DNA of 64,000 nt from Enteractinococcus fodinae (GTDB taxonomy: Bacteria > Actinomycetota > Actinomycetes > Actinomycetales > Micrococcaceae): positions 310,001-374,000 of the forward strand of contig NZ_JAVDYJ010000001.1 in the NCBI RefSeq assembly GCF_031458395.1. Direction: 5' to 3'. The notes under the pieces were generated by a model. It had not been told where the DNA came from. It worked only from the letters and a program-made list of their open reading frames with translations, and did no database searches. Positions 8,472-18,434 of the stretch are shown here, piece after piece. The translations under genes and the position numbers were made by a program. Positions within the stretch are counted from its first letter, which is position 1. Every line of letters starts with the position of its first letter.

Positions 8472-10409
8472 CGCCGCGAGCTCTTTGCGAACTGTCTGAT
8501 GACGATGATCGAGACGCGCAGCGCGGCTGGCACGCAGTCCATTGAGGATGACCAACACTTCGGCACCCTCATGAACCAGCACCACTGCGGCTAGTCCCAG
8601 CACACCGGTAATCGCCAGTGGCAAGAGCACTGCAATAATAGCCAGGGACAACACAATATTCTGGGTGATGATGCGGCGGGACCTCCGTGCATGGTGCAGG
8701 GCCGTCGGAATCAGTCGCAGATCCTCGCCGGTGAACGCGACATCTGCGGATTCAATGGCAGCATCGGCCCCTTTAGCCCCCATGGCGATCCCAACATCCG
8801 CAGAGGCCAAAGCGGGGGCATCGTTGATGCCGTCACCGATCATCGCTACTGCACCACGCTCGCGCAGTGCAGTTACTGCCTTGGCCTTGCCGTCCGGGCG
8901 AAGGCCAGCTTGCACGTCGCTCATGCCGGCCTCGGCGGCCAAGGCGCTCGCGGTCCGAGTGTTGTCTCCGGTCAGCATGGTCGTACCGAAGCCAGCATCG
9001 CTCAGATCACGGATAACACCGGCGGCTTCTGGCCGCAGTTCGTCGCGAACCCCGATCGCGCCAATGGGCTTGTCATTGCGATGGACCATGACCACGGTTA
9101 TGCCGCGCTCTTCTAATGCGCCCACTTGCTCCGTTAACATACCTGGGCTGAGCCAAATTGGACTACCGACAGCGACTCCATCGCCGTTAAGCACACCGGT
9201 CATGCCCTGCCCGGCGGTTTCACGCACGTAAAGGGCTGTCGGCGGATTGCTTGCTGCAGCAGTGATTGCTGCTGCTAGCGGGTGGTTACTGTGGGCCTCG
9301 AGTGCTGCTGCGTGTTGGATTACCTCGGCTTGGGTCGTATCTCCAACGGTCAGCACTTCCGTGACGCTAGGTTCGTTTCGGGTCAACGTGCCAGTCTTAT
9401 CCCACGCTAAATGGCGGATTTCGCCCAGTCGTTCAAAGGCTGCTCCGGACTTAATGACGACACCGAATTTGCTGGCCGCCCCGATTCCCGAAATGACCGT
9501 AACGGGCACTGAGATAGCCAGAGCGCACGGTGATGCCGCGACTAATACCACTAAGGACCGTTCAATCCACACAGTTGGATCGCCGAACAACGATCCAACA
9601 ACGGCGACCAAGACCGCCAAGATCAACACTCCCGGCACTAACGGGCGGGCCAAGCGGTCAGCAATTCGAGCACGTTCGCCTTTGTCATGCTGCGCCTGTT
9701 CGACGAGCGCCACCACCGTGGTCAGAGAGTTGTCAGTCCCGGCAGCGGTGGTTTCCACCTCAAGAACGCCGGAGGTGTTGATCGAGCCGGCCAGTACTTC
9801 GTCACCGGGTTTGACCGCGACCGGGATGGACTCGCCAGTGATGGCCGAAACGTCAAGACTACTCGTGCCTTCGCGTACCACCCCATCGGTTGCCAACCGT
9901 TCGCCGGCGGACAGGCGAAGTACTTGCCCTGGGACCAGGGATTCTGCAGCAACGCTGCGGGGTGTTCCGTGCTCCACGACGGTTGCTGTGGGTGGAATAA
10001 GCGCCAGCAGCGAGCGCAGACCAGACCGAGCTTTATCCATCGCCCGGTCTTCGAGTGCCTCGACAATGGAATATAGAAATGCTAGCGCTGCTGCCTCTTC
10101 GAGGAATCCCAGAACGACAGCGCCCAAAGCACTGATCGTCATCAGTAAGCTAATGCCTAAACGGCCCGAGCGGAACAGTCCGCGAAGTGCCCCGGGCACA
10201 AACTGGGAGGCTCCGAAGAGTAGAGAGAGCCAGAACAATGCCTCGGCGATAACTTCTGTACCTGAGGTGAACCATTCGAAGAGTAATCCGAGGAGCAAAG
10301 CCAGACCAGAGGCGGCTGGAAGGAGCATACTTCGATCTTGCCACCAGGGCGTGTGCTGTTCAGATTCAATAGTTGATGCTGATGTCTCGCATCCGCATGC
10401 CGATGTCAT
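8466..10409 (-). CDS. P1B-type heavy-metal ATPase (SPC/HEG subtype)
   Basis: P-type ATPase of 647 residues. TGES is at 191-194, the membrane metal motif Ser-Pro-Cys at 293-295, the phosphorylation site DKTGTLT at 337-343, a His-Pro dipeptide (HSNHPLA) near 376, GDGIND further on, and His-Glu-Gly at 613-615 in the last helix. SPC plus HEG defines subgroup P1B-4 (CoaT/CtpD type), which exports cobalt, iron or related divalent ions, rather than the CPC-bearing copper or zinc/cadmium pumps. There is no folded heavy-metal-associated domain, only Cys5 and Cys7 in a short N-terminal tail. The start ATG follows AAGGGGACGAG. The gene is convergent with the ArsA-like gene. Metal specificity is inferred from motifs. 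Confidence 0.87.
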   Translation of the reverse strand: MTSACGCETSASTIESEQHTPWWQDRSMLLPAASGLALLLGLLFEWFTSGTEVIAEALFWLSLLFGASQFVPGALRGLFRSGRLGISLLMTISALGAVVLGFLEEAAALAFLYSIVEALEDRAMDKARSGLRSLLALIPPTATVVEHGTPRSVAAESLVPGQVLRLSAGERLATDGVVREGTSSLDVSAITGESIPVAVKPGDEVLAGSINTSGVLEVETTAAGTDNSLTTVVALVEQAQHDKGERARIADRLARPLVPGVLILAVLVAVVGSLFGDPTVWIERSLVVLVAASPCALAISVPVTVISGIGAASKFGVVIKSGAAFERLGEIRHLAWDKTGTLTRNEPSVTEVLTVGDTTQAEVIQHAAALEAHSNHPLAAAITAAASNPPTALYVRETAGQGMTGVLNGDGVAVGSPIWLSPGMLTEQVGALEERGITVVMVHRNDKPIGAIGVRDELRPEAAGVIRDLSDAGFGTTMLTGDNTRTASALAAEAGMSDVQAGLRPDGKAKAVTALRERGAVAMIGDGINDAPALASADVGIAMGAKGADAAIESADVAFTGEDLRLIPTALHHARRSRRIITQNIVLSLAIIAVLLPLAITGVLGLAAVVLVHEGAEVLVILNGLRASRAARLDHRHQTVRKELAAS

Positions 10410-10512
10410 CTCGTCCCCTTCTGATACTTGAACGCAGCCGTTCCGTAAACATTACAACGGTTGCTCCCACCCGCCTCCCTGATGATGCGCTAGCAAGTCG
10501 ATAGCGGGCGCG

Positions 10513-11430
10513 TCACGGGGTAGGGTTTCCAGGGTGTGTGAGCATTCCCATGCGGGCATAATCAACCTTGGCCGATCGTAGGTGAAGCCAGGTGACAAGC
10601 GAGCGCACTCCGGCGTCAGCTCGGACCCGCTCGAGACTTCGTTCGATCGCCATGGGGGTACTGCCCCGTACGGTGAGCACGGCATCGAAGCGACCGATAC
10701 AGGCAGCGGCGAATTCGATCCCATCGATCGTGATGAGGCGTTCCAGCGTGGTGCGAGAATCCTCGTGCAGGGTCACGCCGACACCGGCAGACACCTGGTT
10801 ACTACCACTTCCGCGCTGCTGTACTACGACTATCTGAGCGATTCGAGCATCCAGGAGACGCTGTACGCGGTTTCGCACAGCAGACGGTGATTTTCCGGTC
10901 TTCTCCGCGAGCGCCTTCCAGCCCATGCGCCCGTCGTCGATGAGAGCCGAGAGTAATTGTCGATCTACCTGATCGACCCCGATATCGGCATGCTGCTCGT
11001 GTTCGACGTTCCCCTGAATGATCTCCGTATAGAGCACGGTGTTGCATCGCACCACGGTTGGGTGGGCGCGCAGCTGGTCGAGTTCTCTCTGGAGCTCACG
11101 GTGGGTGCTTACGCGCAGTTCGGCCACGACATCATACTCCCCGGCGGTGATCGAAACGAGCACACAGCTATCCCACTCCACCAACATTCTGGTGATTTCT
11201 TCGGTAGGCCCGCTCGTAGAAATAGAAACGTGCGCGATCACGCTGAGCCCGAGGAATCCAGGATGCACCGCCGCGACCACGCGGATCAAATCGTGTGAGG
11301 TCAGATAGCGCAGTCGTTCGGAGACTGCTGCGCGTGGAACATAGAGACGTTGCGCTAGCGAAACAATGCTGACCCGCGGGTCCTGACGGAGTTCTTCAAC
11401 TAAACGTTCGTCGATATCTTCCCAAGACAC
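10513..11430 (-). CDS. tandem Lrp/AsnC-family transcriptional regulator
   Basis: A 305-residue regulator containing two Lrp/AsnC units in a row. The first winged helix-turn-helix covers about residues 5-55 (DERLVEELRQDPR), followed by an effector/dimer domain. The second helix-turn-helix is near 155-205 (VDRQLLSALIDDGR), with a second effector domain after it. The chosen start is GTG 11430, preceded by GAGGGGAGAATC; an upstream TTG at 11460 lacks a ribosome site. It is divergent from the MHS transporter and the downstream catabolic genes, so it most likely controls that island in response to an amino acid or related ligand. An inverted repeat at 11504-11529 in the gap is a candidate binding site. 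Confidence 0.85.
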   Translation of the reverse strand: MSWEDIDERLVEELRQDPRVSIVSLAQRLYVPRAAVSERLRYLTSHDLIRVVAAVHPGFLGLSVIAHVSISTSGPTEEITRMLVEWDSCVLVSITAGEYDVVAELRVSTHRELQRELDQLRAHPTVVRCNTVLYTEIIQGNVEHEQHADIGVDQVDRQLLSALIDDGRMGWKALAEKTGKSPSAVRNRVQRLLDARIAQIVVVQQRGSGSNQVSAGVGVTLHEDSRTTLERLITIDGIEFAAACIGRFDAVLTVRGSTPMAIERSLERVRADAGVRSLVTWLHLRSAKVDYARMGMLTHPGNPTP

Positions 11431-11503
11431 GATTCTCCCCTCAAAACGAGTTGTCACCAATTCTGAACACTTCGATCGTCAAGCGCGAGAAAATGGTTTA
11501 GTG

Positions 11504-11529
11504 GCTGAGCTTTTGTTCAATATCTCAGC
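11504..11529. promoter_or_regulatory. inverted repeat, candidate Lrp/AsnC operator
   Basis: GCTGAG (11504-11509) and CTCAGC (11524-11529) flank a 14-base AT-rich centre in the divergent gap between the tandem Lrp regulator and the transporter gene. A further CTCAGC half-site lies near 11617. Dyads with AT-rich centres are typical of Lrp/AsnC sites; assignment to this regulator is inferred from position. Confidence 0.5.
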
Positions 11530-11668
11530 ATAAGCGTGGTTTCATCATACGACTACGATGCATCTGCTTCACCATGTGCCTCAGGTCACTGTATAGTTCA
11601 AGACACTTCGAGGCCACCTCAGCATATCTAGCATTTGGTGACGCACGACTATGAGAAAGGTGAGGGAC

Positions 11669-13054
11669 ATGAGCGAGACTCCTAAAGCCAATGGCAGTCC
11701 CCAACGACAGACATTTAGCCACCGACGCGCCCTTCGGGCCGGTTCGGCGTCCTTTGTTGGTACATCGATCGAATTCTATGACTTCTACATTTTTGCCACC
11801 GCTGCGGCAATCGTTTTCGGTCCGCTCTTCTTCCCCGAAGCCGATCCCATTTTGGGCGTGCTGTTCTCCTTTGCCACCTACGCCGTTGGCTTCCTGTTTC
11901 GTCCTATCGGAGGCATCATCTTCGGGCACGTCGGCGATAAGTATGGTCGCCGCCGCTCGCTCATTATCACGCTCCTGCTCATGGGTGGAGCTACCGTAGC
12001 GGTAGGTCTCCTGCCGACCTATGAAACGGCGGGCGCGTTGGCCCCCGTGCTGCTCGTGATCCTGCGTGCCGCGCAAGGTATAGCGGTCGGAGGAGAATGG
12101 GGCGGTGCGGTCCTCATGGCTACTGAAAACGCGCCAGAAAAGTTCAAAGGCTTTTACGGCGCCTTCCCCCAGATGGGCAACCCTATGGGCGCGCTCCTGG
12201 CATCAGGTATCTTCGCGCTGCTGACAATCAATGGCACCGAATTCCTCCTCAACGGGGGATGGCGAATCCCATTCCTCCTCTCTGTCGTGCTCATTGGCGT
12301 AGCCTTCTGGGTTCGGTTCCGTGTCGAAGAAACCCCGGTATTTCAGCAAGATATTGCTGACGCTAGCGACAACCCCTTGAACCACGAACTCCCGCTCAAA
12401 GTAGCGCTGCGTCAAAACTGGAAGGCGATCCTGCTGGGCATGGGCTTGATCCCCGTATCCACCGGCGGGTACTACCTCGTGACGACATTCGCCACCTCCT
12501 ACGCCACCGAGCCTGCCTTCGGGGTGAATATGGATGCCAATTTATTCTTGAATATCCTTTCCATCGCGGCGTTAGCTGAGCTCATTTCATCGCTGTTCAT
12601 TGGTCTCGTCGCTGATCGTATTGGCCGCAAACGCACGATGTTTATCGCTCTTGTTTCCACATCGCTACTCATCGCGCCCATGTTCCTCACCATGGATCCC
12701 AGTAATGCATTACTGATGTTCATCTTGTTCGCCGTCTTCCGTGTGCTCATGAACGGCACATGGGTACCGATGGCATCCATCATGTCCCAGATGTTCAACG
12801 CCGAAGCACGTCAAACAAGCCTCTCGTTCTCCTACAATCTCGGTAACGCCATCTTCGCCGGTTTTTCGCCGGTGGTAGCGACCGCACTGTTCAACTGGAC
12901 CGGAAACATCTGGAGCGTCATTGTCCTGTATATCGCCTTCGCGGTCCTGAGCATGATTTGTCTGAGCTTGGCGCCACAGATTCGCGACCACGTTTTTGAC
13001 ACCGATGACGAGGAAAACGGGGCTACGGCATCCGTGACTTCGAAAACAACGTAG
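11669..13054 (+). CDS. MFS transporter, metabolite:H+ symporter (MHS) family
   Basis: Transporter of 461 residues from ATG 11669, which has AAAGGTGAGG upstream; an ATG at 11651 would add six residues. MHS-family marks are strong: GTSIEFYDFYIF in helix 1, RPIGGIIFGHVGDKYGRR between helices 2 and 3, and RAAQGIAVGGEWGGA in helix 4. These match the ShiA/ProP/KgtP group of proton-coupled importers for organic acids, betaines and similar solutes. It is the first gene of the catabolic island and probably imports the substrate broken down by the enzymes that follow. The 63-bp gap to the amidohydrolase gene suggests co-transcription. Substrate unknown; a guanidino compound would fit the neighbours. 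Confidence 0.87.
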   Translation: MSETPKANGSPQRQTFSHRRALRAGSASFVGTSIEFYDFYIFATAAAIVFGPLFFPEADPILGVLFSFATYAVGFLFRPIGGIIFGHVGDKYGRRRSLIITLLLMGGATVAVGLLPTYETAGALAPVLLVILRAAQGIAVGGEWGGAVLMATENAPEKFKGFYGAFPQMGNPMGALLASGIFALLTINGTEFLLNGGWRIPFLLSVVLIGVAFWVRFRVEETPVFQQDIADASDNPLNHELPLKVALRQNWKAILLGMGLIPVSTGGYYLVTTFATSYATEPAFGVNMDANLFLNILSIAALAELISSLFIGLVADRIGRKRTMFIALVSTSLLIAPMFLTMDPSNALLMFILFAVFRVLMNGTWVPMASIMSQMFNAEARQTSLSFSYNLGNAIFAGFSPVVATALFNWTGNIWSVIVLYIAFAVLSMICLSLAPQIRDHVFDTDDEENGATASVTSKTT

Positions 13055-13117
13055 ACCGACTAACGCTAAAATTTCCGGCGCCGGAATGATGACGAAAAGT
13101 GAGAGGAAAATACCCTG

Positions 13118-14779
13118 ATGCGCCCACTGGCAACGTTTGATCACCAAGATTCGCCTCCGGTGATCGTGACAGCTTCACAGATCCGCACGGTTGAGGATCA
13201 CACACCTGTGGCGGAGAGTATGCTGATCCACCGAGGCCGGATCTTGGCGGTGGGAACCCTCGCCGAAGTCGAACAAGTTGCCACGGAGGCAGATCTCAAA
13301 CCCCAGCGCGCTGACTTCGACGGTGCGACCATCGTGCCAGGGTTTGTGGACGCACACGCGCACCCGCTGATGTACGGTCAGTTACTTACCTGGGTTGACG
13401 TATCACCGCAGCGTGCCAGTACGATCCCAGAAATCATTGAACTCCTCCGCGAAGCCGAAAAGACGATGCCCCCGGGTGTGCCCCTGCGAGGCTTCGGGTA
13501 TGAGCAAGGCAACCTCGCTGAACAGCGTCACCCCACCCGCTTCGAACTGGATCAGGTGGCGACAGACCGCGAGGTCTACATCATGAACGCTTCTGGCCAC
13601 GGGGGTGTCGTGAACTCGTATACCTTCGAGGTGCACGGGGTAACTAAGGACACGCCTAACCCTCTCGGCGGAGAGTTCTTCAAAGACGATGCTGGAGAAC
13701 TCACCGGCGAGCTCTCCGATGCTGCCTGCAACGTGTTGACTGGTCTCCACGGAGTCAAGGTAGGACACCACGGCCCAAACTTCCATCTCGGCGACGAACC
13801 GGCCGAACACCAGCGGCAGATGGAGCTGGTCCAAAAAGAATTCCTCGCCGGGGGAGTGACCACGATCGGCGATGCTCAGGTATCGAAACGCGAGCTCGAA
13901 ACATATCTCCGGTTCGCCAGCTCAGGGCAGCAGCGTGTGCGAGTTTCGATGTATTTCCTCTCGCACTTATTAGACCAAGTTATTGACCTGGGTCTGACCA
14001 GTCCATTTGGTAATGCCAAGCTAGCGACTGCTGGGATTAAACTCTATGCTGATGGCACCCTGGGGGGCTGGACTGCGTACTTCCCGGAAGGGTATATGAG
14101 TGACCCGTGTCGTGTCGGGCAGCGCTACCATGAGCCCGAAGAATTCAACGAGCTCATCAGACGCGCCCATGCCGCAGGTTTGCAGACCGCAACGCACGCA
14201 CAGTCACCCACTGCAATCAACATGGTGGTTGACGCGATCGAAGCAGCCCTGGCAGAGCACCCAAACACCGCAGCACGTCACCGCATTGAACACTGTGGGC
14301 TCCCGAGTCCCGAAGACATCCAGCGTATGGCCACCCTGGGCATCCGCCCGGTGAACCAAACACAGCACTACTTCAACTGGGGAGAAAGCGTCGAGCAGGC
14401 CATCGGCACTCCCGGGGAGCGCTTCAACCCGCTGGGCGAATTCGAAGCTGCCGGGGTTCCCATCACTATCTCTTCGGATGCCCCGGTTGCTGAGCCACGC
14501 CCGTTGGAAGCCATCCAAGCTGCCGTCACGCGGATCACCCGCAGAGGTGCGAAGCTGGGCGACGATTGTCTACGAATTTCTGCTGAGGCGGCATTGCGCG
14601 CACATACGCTTGAAGGAGCAGTCTCCATCGGTCGGGAACACGAGCTCGGTTCGCTAGAGGTCGGCAAACGGGCAGATTTCGTGGTGCTGGGGGGCGATCC
14701 CGTGACCACTGATCCGGAAGCGATTCGTGACATCCCGGTCCTGGAGACTTGGATTGATGGGGAACCAGCCACACCGTAA
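13118..14779 (+). CDS. metal-dependent amidohydrolase, YtcJ-like
   Basis: Protein of 553 residues with the composite amidohydrolase layout: a small N-terminal beta domain, the metal motif Asp-Ala-His-Ala-His (His80, His82), later His ligands in RIEHCG (HRIEHCGL near 388), a catalytic-Asp segment SSDAPV, and a C-terminal return to the beta domain (GKRADFVVLGGDP). This is the YtcJ-like branch, whose substrates are mostly unknown cyclic or linear amides. GAGAGGA lies about 11 bases before the ATG, and a 14-bp palindrome (13073-13086) sits in the preceding gap. Its position between transporter and decarboxylase suggests that it opens or deacylates the imported compound. The family is clear; the reaction is inferred from context. 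Confidence 0.85.
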   Translation: MRPLATFDHQDSPPVIVTASQIRTVEDHTPVAESMLIHRGRILAVGTLAEVEQVATEADLKPQRADFDGATIVPGFVDAHAHPLMYGQLLTWVDVSPQRASTIPEIIELLREAEKTMPPGVPLRGFGYEQGNLAEQRHPTRFELDQVATDREVYIMNASGHGGVVNSYTFEVHGVTKDTPNPLGGEFFKDDAGELTGELSDAACNVLTGLHGVKVGHHGPNFHLGDEPAEHQRQMELVQKEFLAGGVTTIGDAQVSKRELETYLRFASSGQQRVRVSMYFLSHLLDQVIDLGLTSPFGNAKLATAGIKLYADGTLGGWTAYFPEGYMSDPCRVGQRYHEPEEFNELIRRAHAAGLQTATHAQSPTAINMVVDAIEAALAEHPNTAARHRIEHCGLPSPEDIQRMATLGIRPVNQTQHYFNWGESVEQAIGTPGERFNPLGEFEAAGVPITISSDAPVAEPRPLEAIQAAVTRITRRGAKLGDDCLRISAEAALRAHTLEGAVSIGREHELGSLEVGKRADFVVLGGDPVTTDPEAIRDIPVLETWIDGEPATP

Positions 14780-14819
14780 GCGCCGCGTTCAAGAAGACTA
14801 GCTAGGGAGATCACAACGT

Positions 14820-16430
14820 ATGGAGACCACGAAAAAGCCGACAACTGGCTGGTGGGTACTCGAAACCCTGAACAACTATGGTGTCGACACGATTTTCGGC
14901 ATACCTGGTACACATAATCTGGAGTTCTATCGTCCGCTGCGCCACCTCGGCATTCGTGCGGTGACCTCCCGTCACGAACAGGGAGCCGGCTATGGCGCTG
15001 ACGGGTGGTCGCTGCAGACAGGTCTGCCAGGCGTAGTTATCACCACCAGCGGCCCCGGGCTGTTGAACGCGCTCTCAGCTGCCGCAACTGCTTTTGCCGA
15101 GTCCCGACCCATGATCATCCTTGCGCCGGGGCCGGCCACCGGACAAGAGTTCGCCGACGTCGGTTCGTTGCACGAAACAAAAGACCAGCTATCGGCGGCA
15201 CAGGCCGTGGTCGCATGGGGTCGACGCGTGGCCAGTGCTGAAGAAGCCGTTCAAGCCGTGCATGATGCATTCAAGTTATTCGCAACCGGACGTCCGCGCC
15301 CGGTCTACATTGAGGTACCCCTCGATGTCCTGGAGGCTGAAACAAACATTTCAGCTGAGTTGCTGCAACCTATTCCGACCCCGACTCTGGCGCCCGTGGA
15401 CCATGAAACAGCCGCAGAGGCAGCCCGGCTACTCGACGAGGCGAAGAATCCGGTGATCCTAGCCGGTGGTGGCGCTCGGGCAGCGGCTGATTGCATCCTC
15501 GAACTGGCGGAACGGCTTGAAGCCCCCGTCGTGACCACCACCAACGGAAAAGGTATTCTGGACGAGCACCACCGGCTTGCACTGGGAGCCAATTTACGTC
15601 TCGCGGCAGTCCGAAACATCGCCAAGACCGCAGATGTTCTGCTTGTCGTAGGTTCAAAGCTTGGCGAGGCAGACCTCTGGGTCGATGCCCTCGAGGCCGA
15701 GGGTAAAGTCATCCGGATCGACCGCCTTGAATCCCAGATCAACAAGAATCAACACGCCCACCTCGGCCTCGTCGGTGAAGCCAGTGAAGCAGTCCAGCAG
15801 ATTCTTGCACAGCTGCCGAACCGGGACCGCACACCAGCCGTCGATGTTCAGGCCGCCCTGGAGGCGATGGTAGCCGAAAGCCGCGAGCTCGATGCAAAAA
15901 ACACAGCTCTTGGTACCGCACTGGCCGACGCCCTGCCAAAAGACGTCATCATGTCGACCGACTCATCGATGATCGCCTACTGGGGCCTGCTCAATATGCT
16001 CAAGACCCAGAAACCGAACTCGACGCCCTATATGGCCACCTATGCAACGCTCGGCTATGGCCTGCCCGCTGCAATCGGCGCCAAAATCGGCGCACCCGAA
16101 CGCCCAGTGGTCGCAGTGCTTGGTGACGGCGCCCTGATGTTCTCGGTTCAGGAGTTCATGACAGCCGTGGAACAAGACCTCGACCTCACGGTCATCGTGG
16201 TGAATAACGGCGGGTATGCGGAAATCAAAAATAATGAAGCCGATGTCGGGATCGCGCCGATCTCCGTTGACCTGGCACAACCTGACTGGCCAGCCCTAGT
16301 GCAGGCTTTTGGCGGTGCCGGTATCAGCGTCACGGAGCTGTCGGAACTTCCAGCAGCCGTTGATACCGCGGTGGCAAGCGGCGGTTTGCAACTCATCCAT
16401 GTCCCCTTCGAGCTCGTAGACAAGGTCTAA
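14820..16430 (+). CDS. ThDP-dependent decarboxylase, probable 5-guanidino-2-oxopentanoate decarboxylase
   Basis: ThDP enzyme of 536 residues with the three acetolactate-synthase-like domains. The ThDP-activating Glu53 is in [12 protein letters not shown]. The ThDP-binding segment begins GDGALMFS near residue 433 and ends with [11 protein letters not shown]. The [12 protein letters not shown] start and RHEQGAG motif closely recall AruI, which decarboxylates 2-ketoarginine to 4-guanidinobutanal in the arginine transaminase pathway. The ureohydrolase four bases downstream and the aldehyde dehydrogenase at the end of the cluster are the two other enzymes such a route needs. Other 2-oxoacid decarboxylases of this fold cannot be ruled out. 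AGGGAG precedes the ATG. Confidence 0.82.
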   Translation: METTKKPTTGWWVLETLNNYGVDTIFGIPGTHNLEFYRPLRHLGIRAVTSRHEQGAGYGADGWSLQTGLPGVVITTSGPGLLNALSAAATAFAESRPMIILAPGPATGQEFADVGSLHETKDQLSAAQAVVAWGRRVASAEEAVQAVHDAFKLFATGRPRPVYIEVPLDVLEAETNISAELLQPIPTPTLAPVDHETAAEAARLLDEAKNPVILAGGGARAAADCILELAERLEAPVVTTTNGKGILDEHHRLALGANLRLAAVRNIAKTADVLLVVGSKLGEADLWVDALEAEGKVIRIDRLESQINKNQHAHLGLVGEASEAVQQILAQLPNRDRTPAVDVQAALEAMVAESRELDAKNTALGTALADALPKDVIMSTDSSMIAYWGLLNMLKTQKPNSTPYMATYATLGYGLPAAIGAKIGAPERPVVAVLGDGALMFSVQEFMTAVEQDLDLTVIVVNNGGYAEIKNNEADVGIAPISVDLAQPDWPALVQAFGGAGISVTELSELPAAVDTAVASGGLQLIHVPFELVDKV

Positions 16431-16434
16431 ACAT

Positions 16435-17394
16435 ATGACATCCCCTCTTGGAGCCCCTGACGCTTCGAAGGCCCCACGCTATGCGGGCCTGTCAACGTTC
16501 GCACGACTACCCCGAATCGAAGATGTCCCCACCACCGATATCGCTATTGTCGGGGTGCCCTTCGATTCAGGCGTGAGCTATCGGCCGGGAGCACGGTTTG
16601 GTCCAGAACATGTGCGTGCATCCAGCCGCCTGCTGCGGCCGTACAATCCGGCTCAGGATTTCGCCGGGTGGGACGCAGTACAGGTCGCAGATGCTGGAGA
16701 TATAGCCGCGAATCCTTATGACCTCGCCGAAGCGGTCGATCAGATCTATGAAGGTATCCATGAGCTTCGCGCGAGAACCAAGCGCGTTATTACCGTTGGT
16801 GGCGACCACACCATCGCGTATCCCAGCCTGAAGGAAGTCAGCGAACGGCATGGTCCGGTCGCGGTCCTGCATTTCGATGCCCACCTGGACACCTGGGACA
16901 CCTATTTCGGCCAACCCCTGACCCATGGCACGCCTTTCAGACGGGCCTCAGAAGATGGTTTCATCGACAAAACTGCCTCGATGCACGTAGGCATCCGAGG
17001 CCCGCTCTACGGTAAAGAGGACCTCGAGGATGATAACCGGCTCGGCTTCGCCATTGTCACCAGCGAGTACATCGAGGAAGAGGGCGTAGCCGCGGCAATC
17101 GACCGTGTACGCGAACGGATCGGAGACAAGCCACTGTATATCTCGGTGGACATCGATATACTCGACCCGGCTCACGCACCCGGCACCGGAACGCCAGAGG
17201 CAGGTGGACTCACCAGTCGAGAACTGTTGCGCATGCTGCGAGCGCTGACCGATCTGAATATCGTAGGCGCCGATGTCGTCGAGGTGGCCCCTGCCTATGA
17301 CCACGCGCAAATCACGGGGGTAGCCGCCGCGCATGTCGTCTACGAACTTATGACTGCGATGGCACAGGGTCTGGTACGAGACAACGAAGTATGA
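16435..17394 (+). CDS. ureohydrolase (agmatinase / guanidinobutyrase type)
   Basis: Ureohydrolase of 319 residues, the usual length for agmatinase-like enzymes. The binuclear manganese ligands are all visible: His125 in GGDHTIAYP, Asp148, His150 and Asp152 in DAHLDT, and the two late aspartates in [10 protein letters not shown] near residue 240. These enzymes hydrolyse a guanidino group to urea and an amine. With the AruI-like decarboxylase directly upstream, 4-guanidinobutyrate is a better substrate guess than agmatine. The gene starts four bases after the decarboxylase stop and overlaps the next gene by four (ATGA), so translation is coupled. Confidence 0.87.
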   Translation: MTSPLGAPDASKAPRYAGLSTFARLPRIEDVPTTDIAIVGVPFDSGVSYRPGARFGPEHVRASSRLLRPYNPAQDFAGWDAVQVADAGDIAANPYDLAEAVDQIYEGIHELRARTKRVITVGGDHTIAYPSLKEVSERHGPVAVLHFDAHLDTWDTYFGQPLTHGTPFRRASEDGFIDKTASMHVGIRGPLYGKEDLEDDNRLGFAIVTSEYIEEEGVAAAIDRVRERIGDKPLYISVDIDILDPAHAPGTGTPEAGGLTSRELLRMLRALTDLNIVGADVVEVAPAYDHAQITGVAAAHVVYELMTAMAQGLVRDNEV

Positions 17395-18389
17395 GCGACA
17401 TGAAACCTGTTGCAGTCTATACGGAAAGCTCCGACACCGACTTGACTGACGGTATCGCACTGCTGGAACAAGCCGGGTTTGAAGTACGAGTGCTAGACAC
17501 TCGCGACAGCGCCCAGATCGTGACACATGCTGGAGACGCCGACGTGCTCCTGGCTGGTTATGCGTCGATCACTCGCGACATGTTCGAACAGTTACCGAAG
17601 CTGAAACTCGTCGCGCTGATGTCCATGGGCACCGACACCGTGGACGTAGCAGCGGCAACTGATCACGGTGTTTGGGTCACGAACGTGCCGGGGGCAGCGA
17701 CCGAAGAGGTGGCAACTCATGCGCTCGCATTGATACTGCACTGGGCACGTCAACTGGATTACTACACCGAAACATCGGTCGCGGATGTTGAAACCTGGAA
17801 CTCCCGCGCCGCAGTGGCACCATGGCGGTTGAGCGAACAGACGCTGGGCATAATCGGGCTGGGCAGGATTGGGCTGAAGCTCGCCGAACTCGCCAAACCC
17901 CTGTTCGGCAGGACACTGGGATATGATCCGTTGCTGCCTGATACCGATGAGGTGCGCGCAATGCTCACCGAACACGGCATCGAACGCGTCAGCCTCGAGA
18001 CCGCCCGGCAGCATTCCAACGTCCTATCGCTCCATATGCCGCTTACTCATGAAACAGACCGCCTCATCGATGCTGCATTCATCGCTGAGATGCCCGACCG
18101 TGCCCTCATTGTGAATGTCTCGCGTGGTGCACTGCTCGATTCTGCTGCCGTTGCTCAAGCGGTTTGTTCAGGGCAGTTGGCTGGAGCCGCTGTCGATGTA
18201 CTCGATGTCGAACCACCACCAGCAGACCATCCGTTGCTGGGGGTCGAAGGTGTCGTGGTGACCCCGCACGTTGCGTACTTCTCAGAACGAACAGCAGCAG
18301 AATACGTTCGCATTCAAGCCCAGAATGCCGTGACGTTCCACGAATCTGGAAAACCTATTTCCTCGGTTAACACCATCAGCCAAGCCTGA
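17391..18389 (+). CDS. NAD-dependent D-2-hydroxyacid dehydrogenase
   Basis: Protein of 332 residues with the D-isomer 2-hydroxyacid dehydrogenase fold. The Rossmann motif GLGRIG is at 156-161, the catalytic Arg lies in NVSRGALLD, the catalytic Glu in DVLDVEPPP, and the catalytic His in TPHVAYFS. These enzymes interconvert 2-oxoacids and D-2-hydroxyacids. Within this island it could reduce or supply 2-ketoarginine, or handle another 2-oxoacid intermediate. The start overlaps the ureohydrolase stop by four bases. Exact substrate unknown. Confidence 0.85.
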   Translation: MSDMKPVAVYTESSDTDLTDGIALLEQAGFEVRVLDTRDSAQIVTHAGDADVLLAGYASITRDMFEQLPKLKLVALMSMGTDTVDVAAATDHGVWVTNVPGAATEEVATHALALILHWARQLDYYTETSVADVETWNSRAAVAPWRLSEQTLGIIGLGRIGLKLAELAKPLFGRTLGYDPLLPDTDEVRAMLTEHGIERVSLETARQHSNVLSLHMPLTHETDRLIDAAFIAEMPDRALIVNVSRGALLDSAAVAQAVCSGQLAGAAVDVLDVEPPPADHPLLGVEGVVVTPHVAYFSERTAAEYVRIQAQNAVTFHESGKPISSVNTISQA

Positions 18390-18434
18390 CGGAAACATTT
18401 GTCACAACCCATCAATGTACAGAGGTAGAACAAC

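Noticed and set aside
9247-10431. Long open frame (394 codons) on the plus strand
   Set aside because: It is antisense to the metal ATPase, whose motifs are all in the minus-strand frame; its translation is Ser/Arg/Thr-rich low-complexity without any domain, as expected for a shadow in high-GC DNA.
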